Shown: positions 11,009 through 20,540 of the stretch, in pieces
How the letters are laid out: every line of letters starts with the position of its first letter
Numbering within the stretch: position 1 is the stretch's first letter
Source of the DNA: Aquificaceae bacterium
Lineage (GTDB): Bacteria; Aquificota; Aquificia; Aquificales; Aquificaceae
Assembly: GCA_026981975.1 (NCBI GenBank)
Contig: JALSHV010000004.1
Span: 1-64,000, forward strand
Length of the DNA: 64,000 nt
Direction: 5' to 3'
Program-made: the position numbers and the translations under genes
Notes under the pieces: generated by a model
Told to the model about the DNA's origin: nothing
Database searches by the model: none
The model's input: the letters and a program-made list of their open reading frames with translations, nothing else

Positions 11009-12222
11009 ATTTCAAGTTCGGAGTAAGCTTTTAGAGCTTCCGTTTGAGCTTTAAGAACTTCTTCTAAGGAAAAACCGTATTTATCCATAAGTGGATCAAC
11101 AGCTTCAAACCTTTCCCTTTGAATTCCTTCAACAATAGAAAGAAGATCTCCTAAGAATCCTTCTTTTTTAAGCACAGCTCTTTTTATATCTTCTTCAAGA
11201 GAGAGTTCTTCTAAAACACACTCAATAGGAACACCAAGGAGTATATCAACTAAGGAAACCATACCTGTGATAAATGCCTTTTCCGCAGTTTCCTTATCTG
11301 GCGTATGTATAAGGGACAGTCTTTCCATAAAGAAACCTCTTATAGAAGCTTCTTCAAAAAGAGCGTTGTCAGATATATTTTCTTCCCCTAAGGAATACAT
11401 TAGAATAAGAATCCATCGCAGTAAGTTTCTGTAACCTAGCATTAAAACCGCGTGCCTTATAGATCTAACAGGTTGTCGCAGTGAATAGTAGGCTGAATTT
11501 ATTAACTGAAGTAGTTTTAGAGCTAAATCGGAAAATTTTTTAAAAACTCTTTCAACTTCGGCTATATCCGCTTCTCTTGAAATGAGATTGTAAAGTTTTA
11601 TCAAAGCTGCATAATCCGGTTCTATTGTTTTAGAAGTAACAAGCTCTGGTTTCTGAAAGAAAAATCCCTGAAAGTAGTTAAAATCCATAGCAAGGCATGC
11701 CTTAAACACCTCATAGCTTTCCACTTTCTCCGCAATCAACTTAACAGGAAATTTCCGAACAAACTCAAGGGTTTTTTCAAGATCCTCTCTGTGGGGATAC
11801 ATCAAAATATCTATTTTCACAAAGTCAACTAAATCCATAAAAGGAATTATCTTTTCTGTAAAAACAAAGTCGTCCATAGACAGACTGTATCCTAAGGACT
11901 TTAACTTTTCTAAGGTTTTGAAAAAGCTACGGTTAAATACAGACGTTTCAAGAATCTCAAAACCTATACGTTCTGCAGGAAGAATTTCCACAATCTTGAG
12001 AATATTGGTTTCTTCATCTATGTTTATAAAACCTTTCTTATCCCTTATTATATTTTTCAGTCCGAAAGAATTTACAAGAGATTCTATAACCTTAGCGGTA
12101 GCCAGCCTTCCATCTTTAACATCGGCTCTACTCTTGAACCCTGAGCGAAAGAGAAGCTCGTAAGCGAATATCCTACCTTCTTTATCCAGTATAGGTTGGC
12201 GTGCAAGATATACCCTTATCAT
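11005..12222 (-). CDS. EAL-HDOD signalling protein (YuxH type)
   Basis: Two-domain regulatory protein of 405 residues. It begins with the family hallmark LARQPILDKEGR and a modified EAL motif (YELLFRSG). Many EAL-domain positions persist: FINIDEE, FEILE, MDDF, FVKIDI, EKVE and FQGF, so c-di-GMP binding is possible, although family members are often reported as enzymatically weak or inactive. From about residue 200 an HDOD domain follows (LLQLINSAYYSLRQPVRSI). Such proteins affect motility or attachment in other bacteria. It stands alone and has its own -10 box and GGGAGGT ribosome-binding site. Confidence 0.9.
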   Translation of the reverse strand: MIRVYLARQPILDKEGRIFAYELLFRSGFKSRADVKDGRLATAKVIESLVNSFGLKNIIRDKKGFINIDEETNILKIVEILPAERIGFEILETSVFNRSFFKTLEKLKSLGYSLSMDDFVFTEKIIPFMDLVDFVKIDILMYPHREDLEKTLEFVRKFPVKLIAEKVESYEVFKACLAMDFNYFQGFFFQKPELVTSKTIEPDYAALIKLYNLISREADIAEVERVFKKFSDLALKLLQLINSAYYSLRQPVRSIRHAVLMLGYRNLLRWILILMYSLGEENISDNALFEEASIRGFFMERLSLIHTPDKETAEKAFITGMVSLVDILLGVPIECVLEELSLEEDIKRAVLKKEGFLGDLLSIVEGIQRERFEAVDPLMDKYGFSLEEVLKAQTEALKAYSELEI

Positions 12223-12232
12223 ATACCTCCCT

Positions 12233-12251
12233 ATTATAATTTTGGTATAAT
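12233..12251. promoter_or_regulatory. divergent -10 boxes between EAL-HDOD gene and rplY
   Basis: The minus strand has TATAAT at 12233-12238 serving the EAL-HDOD gene. The plus strand has an extended -10 TGGTATAAT at 12243-12251 serving rplY. No convincing -35 boxes are seen, so the rplY promoter may rely on the extended -10 element. Confidence 0.5.
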
Positions 12252-12287
12252 CTGCTGTTTTGAAAAGCTCTACGGAGGAGAAAACTG

Positions 12288-12872
12288 ATGAAAAGAATTA
12301 AGTTGAAGTTGGAAAAAAGAATACCCGGGACTAAGGGGGAAACGAAAAGAAAAAGAAGAGAAGGATTCATTCCCGTGGAGATATACGGAAAGGGTGTTGA
12401 AAACCTGCACTGCTGGGTTAGATTAAAAGACTTTCTTTCTTTACCTCATGGGGAAACCTTTCTTATAGAAGCGGAAGTAAACGGTGAAAAGCGAGTTTGT
12501 ATTTTGAAAGATGTGCAGTTCGGCTGGTTGGGAGACAATCCCCTTCACGTAGATCTTTACGATCTTTCCAATGTTACCGAGGTAGAAGTGGAAGTTCCAA
12601 TAGAGTTTAGAGGAACACCCGTAGGTGTAGAAATGGGAGGGACTTTTGAAGTGCTTATTCATTCCTTTACCGTTAAGGCGAAACCTGCCGATCTTCCCGA
12701 CAGGATAGTGGTAGACGTCAGCGGTATGGGACTCGGCTCCGCTCTGCATGTAAGGGATATAAAACCTCCACCGGGCTGTGTTATTTTAGACAATCCGGAA
12801 GAAACTGTTGCAGTTGTAGTTGAACCTGAATCCGAAGAAGAGGTGGGAGAAGAGGAAACTTCTACCGAATGA
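12288..12872 (+). CDS. rplY: 50S ribosomal protein L25 (CTC form)
   Basis: Binds 5S rRNA in the large ribosomal subunit. At 194 residues it is the long CTC form: an N-terminal L25 domain (about 1-90, including the GFIPVEIYGKG loop) and a C-terminal TL5-like beta domain, ending in a glutamate-rich tail. A GGAGGAG ribosome-binding site lies 8 bases before the ATG. It overlaps pth by 4 bases, a common gene pair. Confidence 0.95.
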   Translation: MKRIKLKLEKRIPGTKGETKRKRREGFIPVEIYGKGVENLHCWVRLKDFLSLPHGETFLIEAEVNGEKRVCILKDVQFGWLGDNPLHVDLYDLSNVTEVEVEVPIEFRGTPVGVEMGGTFEVLIHSFTVKAKPADLPDRIVVDVSGMGLGSALHVRDIKPPPGCVILDNPEETVAVVVEPESEEEVGEEETSTE

Positions 12873-13444
12873 TAAAACTGGTTTTAGGCCTTGGAAACCC
12901 CGGAGAGGAATACAAGGAAACTCGCCATAATATAGGTTTTACTATTTTAGATGAACTTGTTAGACGGTTGAAATTGAAGGAAAAACGGCGGGAATGCCTT
13001 TCTCTTATATACAGAGCCAACATAGGAGGAAAAAAGTTACTCCTTGCGAAACCTCAAACTTATATGAACAACTCTGGTTATGCGGTGATAAATATTCTTG
13101 AAGAATACAGCTTAGAACCGAATGAAATACTTGTAGTGCATGACGATTTGGATTTACCCTTTGGCTATATGAGACTTCGCTTGGAAGGAAGTTCCGCTGG
13201 TCACAGAGGAGTAGAATCTATTATAAACAGTATAAAATCTCAGAACTTTCCACGCCTTAGGATAGGAATAGGAAGACCTGCAAAAGGAGAGGACGTAGCA
13301 CGTTACGTGCTTTCTCCCTTTTCTCCCGAGGAAAAGAGCAAACTGGGTATTATCATTGACAAAGCTGTGAAATGTATTCTAAGGAGTGTGGAACTTTCTC
13401 CGGAAGTAGCTATGGAATTTTGTAATAGAAGGGATACTGTATAA
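12869..13444 (+). CDS. pth: peptidyl-tRNA hydrolase
   Basis: Releases peptides from prematurely dropped peptidyl-tRNA. The catalytic set is present: N10 in GLGNPG, H20 in ETRHNIGF and D93 in HDDLDLPFG; KPQTYMNNSG and SAGHRGVESI complete the family pattern. Length of 191 residues is normal. It is translationally coupled to rplY (ATGA overlap) and ends 5 bases from the convergent accD. Confidence 0.96.
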   Translation: MIKLVLGLGNPGEEYKETRHNIGFTILDELVRRLKLKEKRRECLSLIYRANIGGKKLLLAKPQTYMNNSGYAVINILEEYSLEPNEILVVHDDLDLPFGYMRLRLEGSSAGHRGVESIINSIKSQNFPRLRIGIGRPAKGEDVARYVLSPFSPEEKSKLGIIIDKAVKCILRSVELSPEVAMEFCNRRDTV

Positions 13445-13449
13445 AGGTT

Positions 13450-14292
13450 TTACCTCTTAAAGCACCTTTCAGCGTAGTGGGTGAGTTCAAGGAGAAGGGA
13501 AAGGGTTCTTTTAAGATCCTTTCTGTGAACCACATTGTCTATCATACCTTTTTCAAGGAGGAATTCCGCTCTTTGAAAGCCTTCGGGTAGTTTCTGTTTT
13601 ATAGTCTGTTCTATGACTCTTGGACCGGCAAAACCTATAAGAGCCTTTGGTTCTGCAAGAATTATATCTCCTAAGAAAGCAAAGCTTGCTGCTACTCCCC
13701 CCGTTGTAGGATTTGAAAGCACTGTTATATAAGGTATTCCTTGTTGTTTAAGCATGTTTACACCGAAAGTTGTTTTAGCCATTTGCATAAGGGAAAGTAT
13801 TCCTTCTTGCATTCTTGCACCCCCAGAACAGGTAACCGCTATCAGAGGACATTTTTCAAGAACAGCTTTTTCACAAGCTCTGAAAAATCTTTCGCCGACA
13901 ACGGAACCCATACTTCCTCCTATGAATCCAAAGTCCATTGAGACCAGTATCACCTGTTTCCCTTCTACAAATCCCTTTACAACTATCAGAGCTTCACTTA
14001 ATCCCGTTGTTTCTTTAGCTTTTTTCAATCTATCCCTATAGGATTTCGTATCTTTGAACTTTAAAGGATCAGTCGGCAGTATATTTTCGTAAAGCTTTTC
14101 CGCTCCCGTATCGTCCAAAAGGAAATCAACTCTTTCAGCAGCGGAAAGGGGAAAGTGGTAGTCACACTTAGGACAAACCCTGTAATTTCTTTTTAGATCA
14201 GGAACGTATAGAAGAGTTTTGCACTCAGAACACTTCGTCCATAGGTTTTCCTCCTCCTTTTTTTTCTTAAAAAGTTTGTCAAATATACCCAT
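13450..14292 (-). CDS. accD: acetyl-CoA carboxylase carboxyltransferase beta subunit
   Basis: Transfers the carboxyl group to acetyl-CoA to form malonyl-CoA for fatty-acid synthesis. The N-terminal zinc ribbon has C21-x2-C24 and C40-x2-C43. The crotonase-fold carboxyltransferase domain follows, with the GGARMQEG, NPTTGGVAASF and GFAGPRVIEQT motifs. At 280 residues it is complete. It stands alone, convergent with pth and divergent from the methyltransferase gene; the alpha subunit and biotin genes are not in the window. Confidence 0.96.
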   Translation of the reverse strand: MGIFDKLFKKKKEEENLWTKCSECKTLLYVPDLKRNYRVCPKCDYHFPLSAAERVDFLLDDTGAEKLYENILPTDPLKFKDTKSYRDRLKKAKETTGLSEALIVVKGFVEGKQVILVSMDFGFIGGSMGSVVGERFFRACEKAVLEKCPLIAVTCSGGARMQEGILSLMQMAKTTFGVNMLKQQGIPYITVLSNPTTGGVAASFAFLGDIILAEPKALIGFAGPRVIEQTIKQKLPEGFQRAEFLLEKGMIDNVVHRKDLKRTLSLLLELTHYAERCFKR

Positions 14293-14331
14293 ATTACTCC
14301 AGTGAAAAGAAGTATAAACTAAAAATATCTT

Positions 14332-15507
14332 ATGCTTCAGGTAAGGGTAAAACCGGGTATTGAGGATCGCATAAGAGGGTTTTTCCCTTGGATTTACAGA
14401 CCAGAAATAGCCTCTCTATCCCGCAAGCCTAAGAAAGGGGAACTTGTGGTAATAAGAGATTTCGGAGGTAGATTCTTAGGATACGGCTACATAAACCCTG
14501 AAGTTAGCATAGCTATAAGGATTCTTTCTTTTGACAAAAATCAGCCTATAACACCTGATCTTATAAAGAATAGGATTCAGGAAGCTTACAATTACAGAAA
14601 GCAACTTTATATAAACAGTAACGCTTTTAGACTTGTCCATTCCGAAGGAGACTTGCTCCCCGGACTTATAGTGGACGTTTACGATGAATACGCCGTTGTT
14701 GAGTTTACCACTTACGGTATGAATTTATTCCGAGAAACTGTTATATCTTCTCTTGTGGATATTTTAAAACCTAAGGGAATATACGAGAAAGCAAATCTGA
14801 CAGCCTGTAAGATAGAAGGAGTGGAGGTTTCCGAAGGTGTTGTTTACGGGAAAGTGCCTGAAGAGATAGTTATCTGGGAACACGATATGTATTACTATAT
14901 AAACATTCCTCACGGCCAGAAAACGGGATTTTTTCTAGATCAGAGAAATTCAAGGAGATTTGTAAGAAACTTAGTAGAACCCGGTAGCAGGTGTTTGGAC
15001 GTTTTTTGTCATACAGGGGGTTTTGCTCTTAACATGAAGAAAATGGGAGCTAATGAAGTAATTGCGGTGGATCTTTCGGATTTAGCACTGGATATGGGAA
15101 GAAGAAATGAGCAACTTAACAACTTATCGGGTATAAAATGGGTAAACGCAAACGCTTTTGACTTCCTTAAAGAAATGGATCGTAAGGGAGAAAAGTTTGA
15201 TGTGGTAGTTATAGATCCTCCTTCTTTTGCCAAGAACAGACATGCTCTTCCCAATGCTCTGAGGGGTTATAAAGAACTGTGCGTAAGAGGGTTGAAAATC
15301 ACAAAGTCCGGGGGATACCTTGCTGTCTTTTCCTGTTCTTTTCACGTAACTGAACAGCATCTGTTTGAAGTGATGACACAAGCATCTTACGATGTAAAGC
15401 GTCAGGTAAGGGTAATAGCAAAAACTTTTCAGGATAAAGATCACCCTTGGATACTCCAAATGCCTAATACTCTGTATTTAAAAGGAATCTGGGTTGAAGT
15501 TATTTAA
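14332..15507 (+). CDS. rlmI: class I SAM-dependent rRNA methyltransferase (RlmI-like)
   Basis: 391-residue protein with an N-terminal PUA-type RNA-binding domain (VIRDFGGRFLGYGYINP), a central domain with HSEGDLLPGLIVDVY, and a C-terminal SAM methyltransferase: DVFCHTGGFALNMKKMGA as motif I, IDPPSFAKNRHAL as the catalytic DPPSF loop. RlmI-type enzymes make 5-methylcytosine in 23S rRNA; the exact target is not proven here. The ATG has no Shine-Dalgarno sequence and a TATAAA box lies at 14313-14318. Confidence 0.85.
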   Translation: MLQVRVKPGIEDRIRGFFPWIYRPEIASLSRKPKKGELVVIRDFGGRFLGYGYINPEVSIAIRILSFDKNQPITPDLIKNRIQEAYNYRKQLYINSNAFRLVHSEGDLLPGLIVDVYDEYAVVEFTTYGMNLFRETVISSLVDILKPKGIYEKANLTACKIEGVEVSEGVVYGKVPEEIVIWEHDMYYYINIPHGQKTGFFLDQRNSRRFVRNLVEPGSRCLDVFCHTGGFALNMKKMGANEVIAVDLSDLALDMGRRNEQLNNLSGIKWVNANAFDFLKEMDRKGEKFDVVVIDPPSFAKNRHALPNALRGYKELCVRGLKITKSGGYLAVFSCSFHVTEQHLFEVMTQASYDVKRQVRVIAKTFQDKDHPWILQMPNTLYLKGIWVEVI

Positions 15508-15590
15508 GAAGTGCTTATGAGATATTAAGCAAATCTGTTTTTCTGTCCGATTTTATAAGGATATTCTTTTACTATCAGTGGAGGATAAAA

Positions 15591-18431
15591 ATGAGTATAG
15601 GTGGAAGTTTTTATGAAGAAAAGAATTACAGCACTTGCTACATGTGTGCCTGTAGATGCGGAATAGAAGTTTATAAAAGAAACGGGAAAGTAGTCTACAT
15701 AAAGGGAAACGAAGAACATCCCCTTAACAGAGGAGTTCTGTGTGCGAAGGGATCTGCTGGTATTATGAAGGAGTATTCCCCGGCACGTTTGAGAAAACCT
15801 CTGTTAAGAGTAGGACCAAGAGGCTCAGGACAGTTTAAGGAAATAGAGTGGGAAGAAGCTTTAAATATTGCTGTAGAGTGGATAGATTCTGCGCGCAGGA
15901 AAAACCCTGCAAAGGTAGCTTTTTTTACCGGTAGAGATCAAATGCAAGCTATTAACGGTTGGTTCGCTCAGCAGATCGGCACTATAAACTGGGCAGCTCA
16001 CGGCGGATTTTGTTCTGTTAATGTAGCAGCTGCGGGATTAATGTCCACCGGTTACTCTTTTTGGGAATTCGGAGATCCGGATTTTGAAAACACAAGGTAT
16101 TTGATGATGATAGGTGTAGCTGAAGATCATGCTTCAAATCCCTTTAAATTGGGAATTCAGGAGCTTAAAAGAAAAGGAGGTAAATTGGTTTTTGTAAACC
16201 CTGTCAGATGGTCCTACGGTGCTATTGCTGATGAGTGGATACCCATAAAGCCGGGAACGGACGGTGCATTTGTCTTGAGCCTTGCTTACGTTCTTTTCAA
16301 ATACAATCTGATAGACTGGGAGTTTTTAAAGGAAAGAACCAATGCAACGTGGCTTGTAATCAACAAAAGAGGGACGTCGGAAGACGGACTTTTCTACAGA
16401 GACGCAGAAGGAAATCCGCTCGTTTACGATAAGGTATCACGTTCCTTCAAACCTGCGAAGTTAATTGTTCCGGAAGGATTAAATCCTGCTTTTACAGGTG
16501 AATTTGAAACTCCTGAAGGTTTTAAAGTAAGACCAGCTTTTGATATTTTTGCAGAAAGACTTATCCAGGATTATGAACCTACAAAAGTTGAAAAGATAAC
16601 CGGGATTCCGGCTAAGGATATAGAGAGAATAGCTAAGGAGATAGGGACAATAGCCTTTTTCAATCCCGTAGAGCTTCCCTTAGAGTGGACAGATGTATGG
16701 GGTAGAAAACATAAGACAATAAGAGGAAGGCCTGTCTCATTCCATATAATGAGAGGAGTTGCCTCTCATACTAACGGTTTTCAAACAGCAAGAGCTGTAT
16801 TCCTTCTTGAGATGCTTTTGGGTTGCATAGACACACCCGGCGGACATTTGGCAAAACCCCCGTATCCTAAGCATATAGAAGATTTTCCTAAGCCGATTAA
16901 GATAAGATCCCTTAAAGATCTTAAGTATGATAAACCCCTGCATGGATCTTTACTTGGAATTCCTCAAAATCCAGACGATCTTTTAGTAGATAAAGAGGGT
17001 AATCCTTTAAGAATAGATAAAGCTTACAGTTGGGAGTTTCCCATAGCGGTTCACGGGTGTATACACAATGTAATTCCATGCGCCTATAAGAAGGATCCTT
17101 ATCCGATAGAAGTTTTGATCATATACATGGCTAATATGGCTTGGAATTCCTCTCAGGATATTCCTTACATAATAAAAGCTCTCACAGCCAAGGATTCAGC
17201 GGGAAATTATCTAATACCAAAGATAATAACTGTAGACGCCTTTTACAGTGAACAGGTAGCTTATTCAGACCTTGTTTTACCTGACGCTACTTATTTAGAA
17301 CAGTGGTTTGCTTTGTCTCTCTTAGATAGACCTCCTTCTGTAGCGGACGGTCCGGTAGATGCTCTACGTCAACCAGTAGTAGAACCTCCTGAAGGTTTTG
17401 ACGTAAAACCGTGGGGAGATGTAATGATTGAATTAGGAACTCGTCTCAATCTACCCGGTTTTATTAAAGAAGACGGTTCAAGAAAATACAGAGACTTTAA
17501 AGATTTCCTTGTAAATTGGCAACCTAAGCCCGGTGTGGGTGTATTAGCAGGTTGGAGAGGTGAAAAGGGAGACAAACATTTTATTGGAGAACCTAATCCA
17601 GATCAGCTGAATATGTATGTAAAAAACAGAGGATTCTTTTACTACAGACTCCCAGAACACATGAGGTATAACCGTCACATAAATCGGGATTACTTAGAAT
17701 GGGCTAAAGCGGTTGGCTTTGTAAAGAGAACAGATCCGATTATTATGAATTTCTATCTTGAATCCCTTCAGACTTTCCGCTTAGCAGGATTGGGACTGTG
17801 GAAGGGTGAGAATCAACCCCCTGAAGATCCCCTGATAAGGGACAGACTTGTGAAGTATATGGATCCTTTACCTTTCTGGTATCCACCCTTTGAAGAAGAC
17901 ATTAGCGGAGATCAATATCCATTCTACGCTTTTACAGTTCGTCCTCAATGGATGTATCACTCATGGGATTCACAAAACGCATGGCTGAGGCAAATATCTA
18001 CAAGGAATTATCTCTATATGAATCCTAATACTGCTGAAAAACTCGGAATAAAACATCTTGATTGGGTATGGGTTGAATCAAGAATAGGAAGGATTAAATG
18101 TCAAGTTTTCCTAACACAGGCAACAGAACCTTCTTGCGTCTGGACTTGGAATGCCATAGGAAAGATGTCGGGAACATGGGGACTGGAAGAGACAGCTCAG
18201 GAAAGCCAACTTGGATTTTTACTAAACCATATTATTCCGTATAACTTCAGAACAGGCAGTAGGGAGTTTTTCTACTGTGATCCCGTAACGGGACATTTTG
18301 CATGGTTTGATCTAAAAGTTAAAATTTACAAAGCGGAAGATCAAAAAGCATCAGCAGAACCGCGTTACAGTGTGAAACCCTTGCCCCACATAGAAAAACG
18401 TAGAGGAAAAATTCTCAGGTATAAACCTTAA
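15591..18431 (+). CDS. soeA: molybdopterin oxidoreductase, SoeA-like sulfite:quinone oxidoreductase catalytic subunit
   Basis: 946-residue catalytic subunit of a DMSO-reductase-family enzyme. The N-terminal [4Fe-4S] site has C16, C19, C23 and C51. A cysteine in HGGFCSVN (C141) sits where the molybdenum ligand is expected. No Tat signal is present, so the enzyme should face the cytoplasm. Together with the two following genes the subunit sizes (946, 238 and 311) match SoeABC of purple sulfur bacteria, which oxidises sulfite to sulfate and feeds electrons to quinone. Polysulfide or tetrathionate enzymes are alternatives, but they usually carry a Tat signal. A GGAGG ribosome-binding site precedes the ATG. 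Confidence 0.82.
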   Translation: MSIGGSFYEEKNYSTCYMCACRCGIEVYKRNGKVVYIKGNEEHPLNRGVLCAKGSAGIMKEYSPARLRKPLLRVGPRGSGQFKEIEWEEALNIAVEWIDSARRKNPAKVAFFTGRDQMQAINGWFAQQIGTINWAAHGGFCSVNVAAAGLMSTGYSFWEFGDPDFENTRYLMMIGVAEDHASNPFKLGIQELKRKGGKLVFVNPVRWSYGAIADEWIPIKPGTDGAFVLSLAYVLFKYNLIDWEFLKERTNATWLVINKRGTSEDGLFYRDAEGNPLVYDKVSRSFKPAKLIVPEGLNPAFTGEFETPEGFKVRPAFDIFAERLIQDYEPTKVEKITGIPAKDIERIAKEIGTIAFFNPVELPLEWTDVWGRKHKTIRGRPVSFHIMRGVASHTNGFQTARAVFLLEMLLGCIDTPGGHLAKPPYPKHIEDFPKPIKIRSLKDLKYDKPLHGSLLGIPQNPDDLLVDKEGNPLRIDKAYSWEFPIAVHGCIHNVIPCAYKKDPYPIEVLIIYMANMAWNSSQDIPYIIKALTAKDSAGNYLIPKIITVDAFYSEQVAYSDLVLPDATYLEQWFALSLLDRPPSVADGPVDALRQPVVEPPEGFDVKPWGDVMIELGTRLNLPGFIKEDGSRKYRDFKDFLVNWQPKPGVGVLAGWRGEKGDKHFIGEPNPDQLNMYVKNRGFFYYRLPEHMRYNRHINRDYLEWAKAVGFVKRTDPIIMNFYLESLQTFRLAGLGLWKGENQPPEDPLIRDRLVKYMDPLPFWYPPFEEDISGDQYPFYAFTVRPQWMYHSWDSQNAWLRQISTRNYLYMNPNTAEKLGIKHLDWVWVESRIGRIKCQVFLTQATEPSCVWTWNAIGKMSGTWGLEETAQESQLGFLLNHIIPYNFRTGSREFFYCDPVTGHFAWFDLKVKIYKAEDQKASAEPRYSVKPLPHIEKRRGKILRYKP

Positions 18432-18442
18432 GGAGGTTAAGA

Positions 18443-19159
18443 ATGGCTCAGTATGCTCTTGTAATAGATCTAAACGTTTGTGTAGGTTGCCATGCCTGTG
18501 CAGTTAACTGTAAGGAATGGAATACCCAAGGACAGTTCGGTCCTCTTTCCGACTACGATCCTTACGGCGAAACCCCTTCCGGTGTGTGGTATAACAGGGT
18601 TTTCACTTTTGAAGTGGGAGAGTTCCCCAATGTTGAAATATTCCACATTCCTAAGTCCTGTCTTCACTGTCAGGAAGCTCCTTGTGTTCCTGTGTGTCCA
18701 ACGGGTGCAAGTTATAAAAGAGAAGAGGACGGTATAGTTTTAGTTAATTACAACGACTGTATAGGTTGTAAGCTTTGCTCTTGGAACTGTCCTTACGGTT
18801 GTAGAGAGTTTGATGAAATAGAGAAAGTTATGAAGAAATGCACCTTGTGCATAGACAGAATTTACGATGAGAGTCTTCCTCCTAGTCAGAGAAAACCCGC
18901 TTGTGTTCTTACCTGTCCTGCAAAAGCCAGATTCTTTGGAGACATAGAAGATCCTCAGAGTGAAGCTTATAAGGCAATAAAGGAAAGAGGCGGTTATGTT
19001 CTTTTTCCCTCAACAGGTGCTGTTCCCTCTAATCACTACTTACCCCGGACTGAAAAAGAATTAGATCTTTCGGATCTTGAGGAGAGAATTTTGAAACCTG
19101 ATAGTCAGCTGTTTTTAGAAGTTTGGAAACGTATTAAAACTTCAAAGGAGGACTATTAA
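18443..19159 (+). CDS. soeB: four-cluster ferredoxin subunit (SoeB/DmsB-like)
   Basis: 238-residue electron-transfer subunit with four [4Fe-4S] motifs: CVGCHACAVNC near the start, CLHCQEAPCVPVCPTGA, CIGCKLCSWNCPYGC, and a split site KCTLC ... CVLTCPAKA. It would carry electrons between the molybdenum subunit and the membrane anchor. There is an AGGAGG ribosome-binding site, and its stop overlaps the next start by one base, so the three genes form one operon. Confidence 0.9.
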   Translation: MAQYALVIDLNVCVGCHACAVNCKEWNTQGQFGPLSDYDPYGETPSGVWYNRVFTFEVGEFPNVEIFHIPKSCLHCQEAPCVPVCPTGASYKREEDGIVLVNYNDCIGCKLCSWNCPYGCREFDEIEKVMKKCTLCIDRIYDESLPPSQRKPACVLTCPAKARFFGDIEDPQSEAYKAIKERGGYVLFPSTGAVPSNHYLPRTEKELDLSDLEERILKPDSQLFLEVWKRIKTSKEDY

Positions 19160-20094
19160 TGCACCCCCCTTTATCTCTAATATTTTTTTTCGTGACGGGC
19201 GGAACATCTGTGGGACTTTTTACCCTTATTTATATGCTTGATATTCTAAGCTCTGATATATCTAAGGAAATTCTCTTTATGGGATCTTTTGTATCCCTGT
19301 GCCTTATAGCTGTCGGAGCTGTTGGAGCATCTTTTCACTTAGGACATAAGCTCAGGGCTTGGAAAGCTGTTCGTAGATTCAGAACCTCGTGGCTTTCAAG
19401 GGAAGCAATTTTCAGCGGAATTTACGGAGCTTTACTTCTTTTGTATACACTACTTTTACACAACAGTAAGAATTCTCTTTACATAGGTGCGTTAGTTTGC
19501 CTTTTTGGATTGCTGAGTGCCTTTTCCACCGCTATGATTTACGCTTCCAACCGCTTTGTTTTAGAATGGCATACTCCTGTTACTGTTCTTTATTTCCTTA
19601 TTATGTATCTGATGTTAGGAGCAGGTGCTTTGAATTTTCTATTATCCGTATACAATCCCGCCTACGGCGGGATCTTTAAAATTTTACTAGTAGTATTAGT
19701 TCTTGCTTTCCTTTTGAGACTATACTTTAACATCAGACAACCCTATATTAAAAGACCTTCTCTTGCAGAAGCTCTGAATTTACCCTTTAATAAACCTGTA
19801 AGACTTGTGGATAAGGGAACAACTACCGAAAATTACTGCACAAAGGAATTCTTTTACAGAAAAGGTAAAGAAAGGCTTTCCGTTTTCTTACCCTTAGCTT
19901 ATCTGCTGACTTTTTTTATTCCAACAGCCTTTAGCCTTTATTTCCTTTTAATGAAGGAAAATCAAATTCTCGTATCAGGTGTTGTCTTCTTTTCCATACT
20001 TTCAGGAAGTATTTTGGAAAGATGGTGCTTTTTTGTGGAGGGAAACCATGTTCAGAATCTCTTCTACGGTCTTTATCCCTCTGAGAAAAGTTAG
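19159..20094 (+). CDS. soeC: membrane anchor subunit (SoeC/DmsC-like)
   Basis: 311-residue integral membrane protein with about eight hydrophobic helices, resembling the DmsC quinone-binding anchor family. HLGHKLRAWKAVRRFRTSWLSREA after the second helix pair is typical of that family (shown in part). It would exchange electrons with the quinone pool. It overlaps soeB by one base and the convergent DUF501 gene by 4 bases. Confidence 0.85.
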   Translation: MHPPLSLIFFFVTGGTSVGLFTLIYMLDILSSDISKEILFMGSFVSLCLIAVGAVGASFHLGHKLRAWKAVRRFRTSWLSREAIFSGIYGALLLLYTLLLHNSKNSLYIGALVCLFGLLSAFSTAMIYASNRFVLEWHTPVTVLYFLIMYLMLGAGALNFLLSVYNPAYGGIFKILLVVLVLAFLLRLYFNIRQPYIKRPSLAEALNLPFNKPVRLVDKGTTTENYCTKEFFYRKGKERLSVFLPLAYLLTFFIPTAFSLYFLLMKENQILVSGVVFFSILSGSILERWCFFVEGNHVQNLFYGLYPSEKS

Positions 20095-20540
20095 AATTTT
20101 TTAAGAAAACTAAGCACAAATTCTCCGATAGGATTGCTGAATTTTTTATCACCTAAATGGTAAGCTGTCCATAGGTGAAGGCATCTCACTTTGAAAGGTT
20201 TACTGTGGAAATTTCTTATACCGCCTATTCCTATCGTCGGGTTGAGTAATACTCTCTTACATACCGTATCCCACTTACCTTCTCCTGTGTATATCTGGGG
20301 ATACTTTTCTTTAAGGATTCTTATTCTTTCTTCAATTTCCAAGCGATGGAGGTTAATAAAAAAATCAAAAAGATTTTCATGCGTTGTTATTATTTCCGAA
20401 AATCTTTTTATCCAGCCTTCAGCTTCTAACTTTGAAATAAGACTTCTTACTTTTTTGTCTAATATCCAAAAACGAGTAGGTTCGGGTCTGTAAATGTCTT
20501 TTTCAAAGATTACTGGAGGGGTTTCCACAACCTTTATCAT
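20091..20540 (-). CDS. DUF501 family protein
   Basis: 149-residue protein that I recognise as DUF501: an N-terminal PTRFWILDKKVRSLISKLEA segment and, near the end, VRCLHLWTAYHLGD followed by NPIGE, the characteristic C-L-H motif of that family. The conserved cysteine and histidine suggest a metal site or catalysis, but no function is established. It is the last gene of a three-gene unit with the SNase and precorrin-2 dehydrogenase genes and overlaps the latter by one base. Confidence 0.75.
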   Translation of the reverse strand: MIKVVETPPVIFEKDIYRPEPTRFWILDKKVRSLISKLEAEGWIKRFSEIITTHENLFDFFINLHRLEIEERIRILKEKYPQIYTGEGKWDTVCKRVLLNPTIGIGGIRNFHSKPFKVRCLHLWTAYHLGDKKFSNPIGEFVLSFLKKF

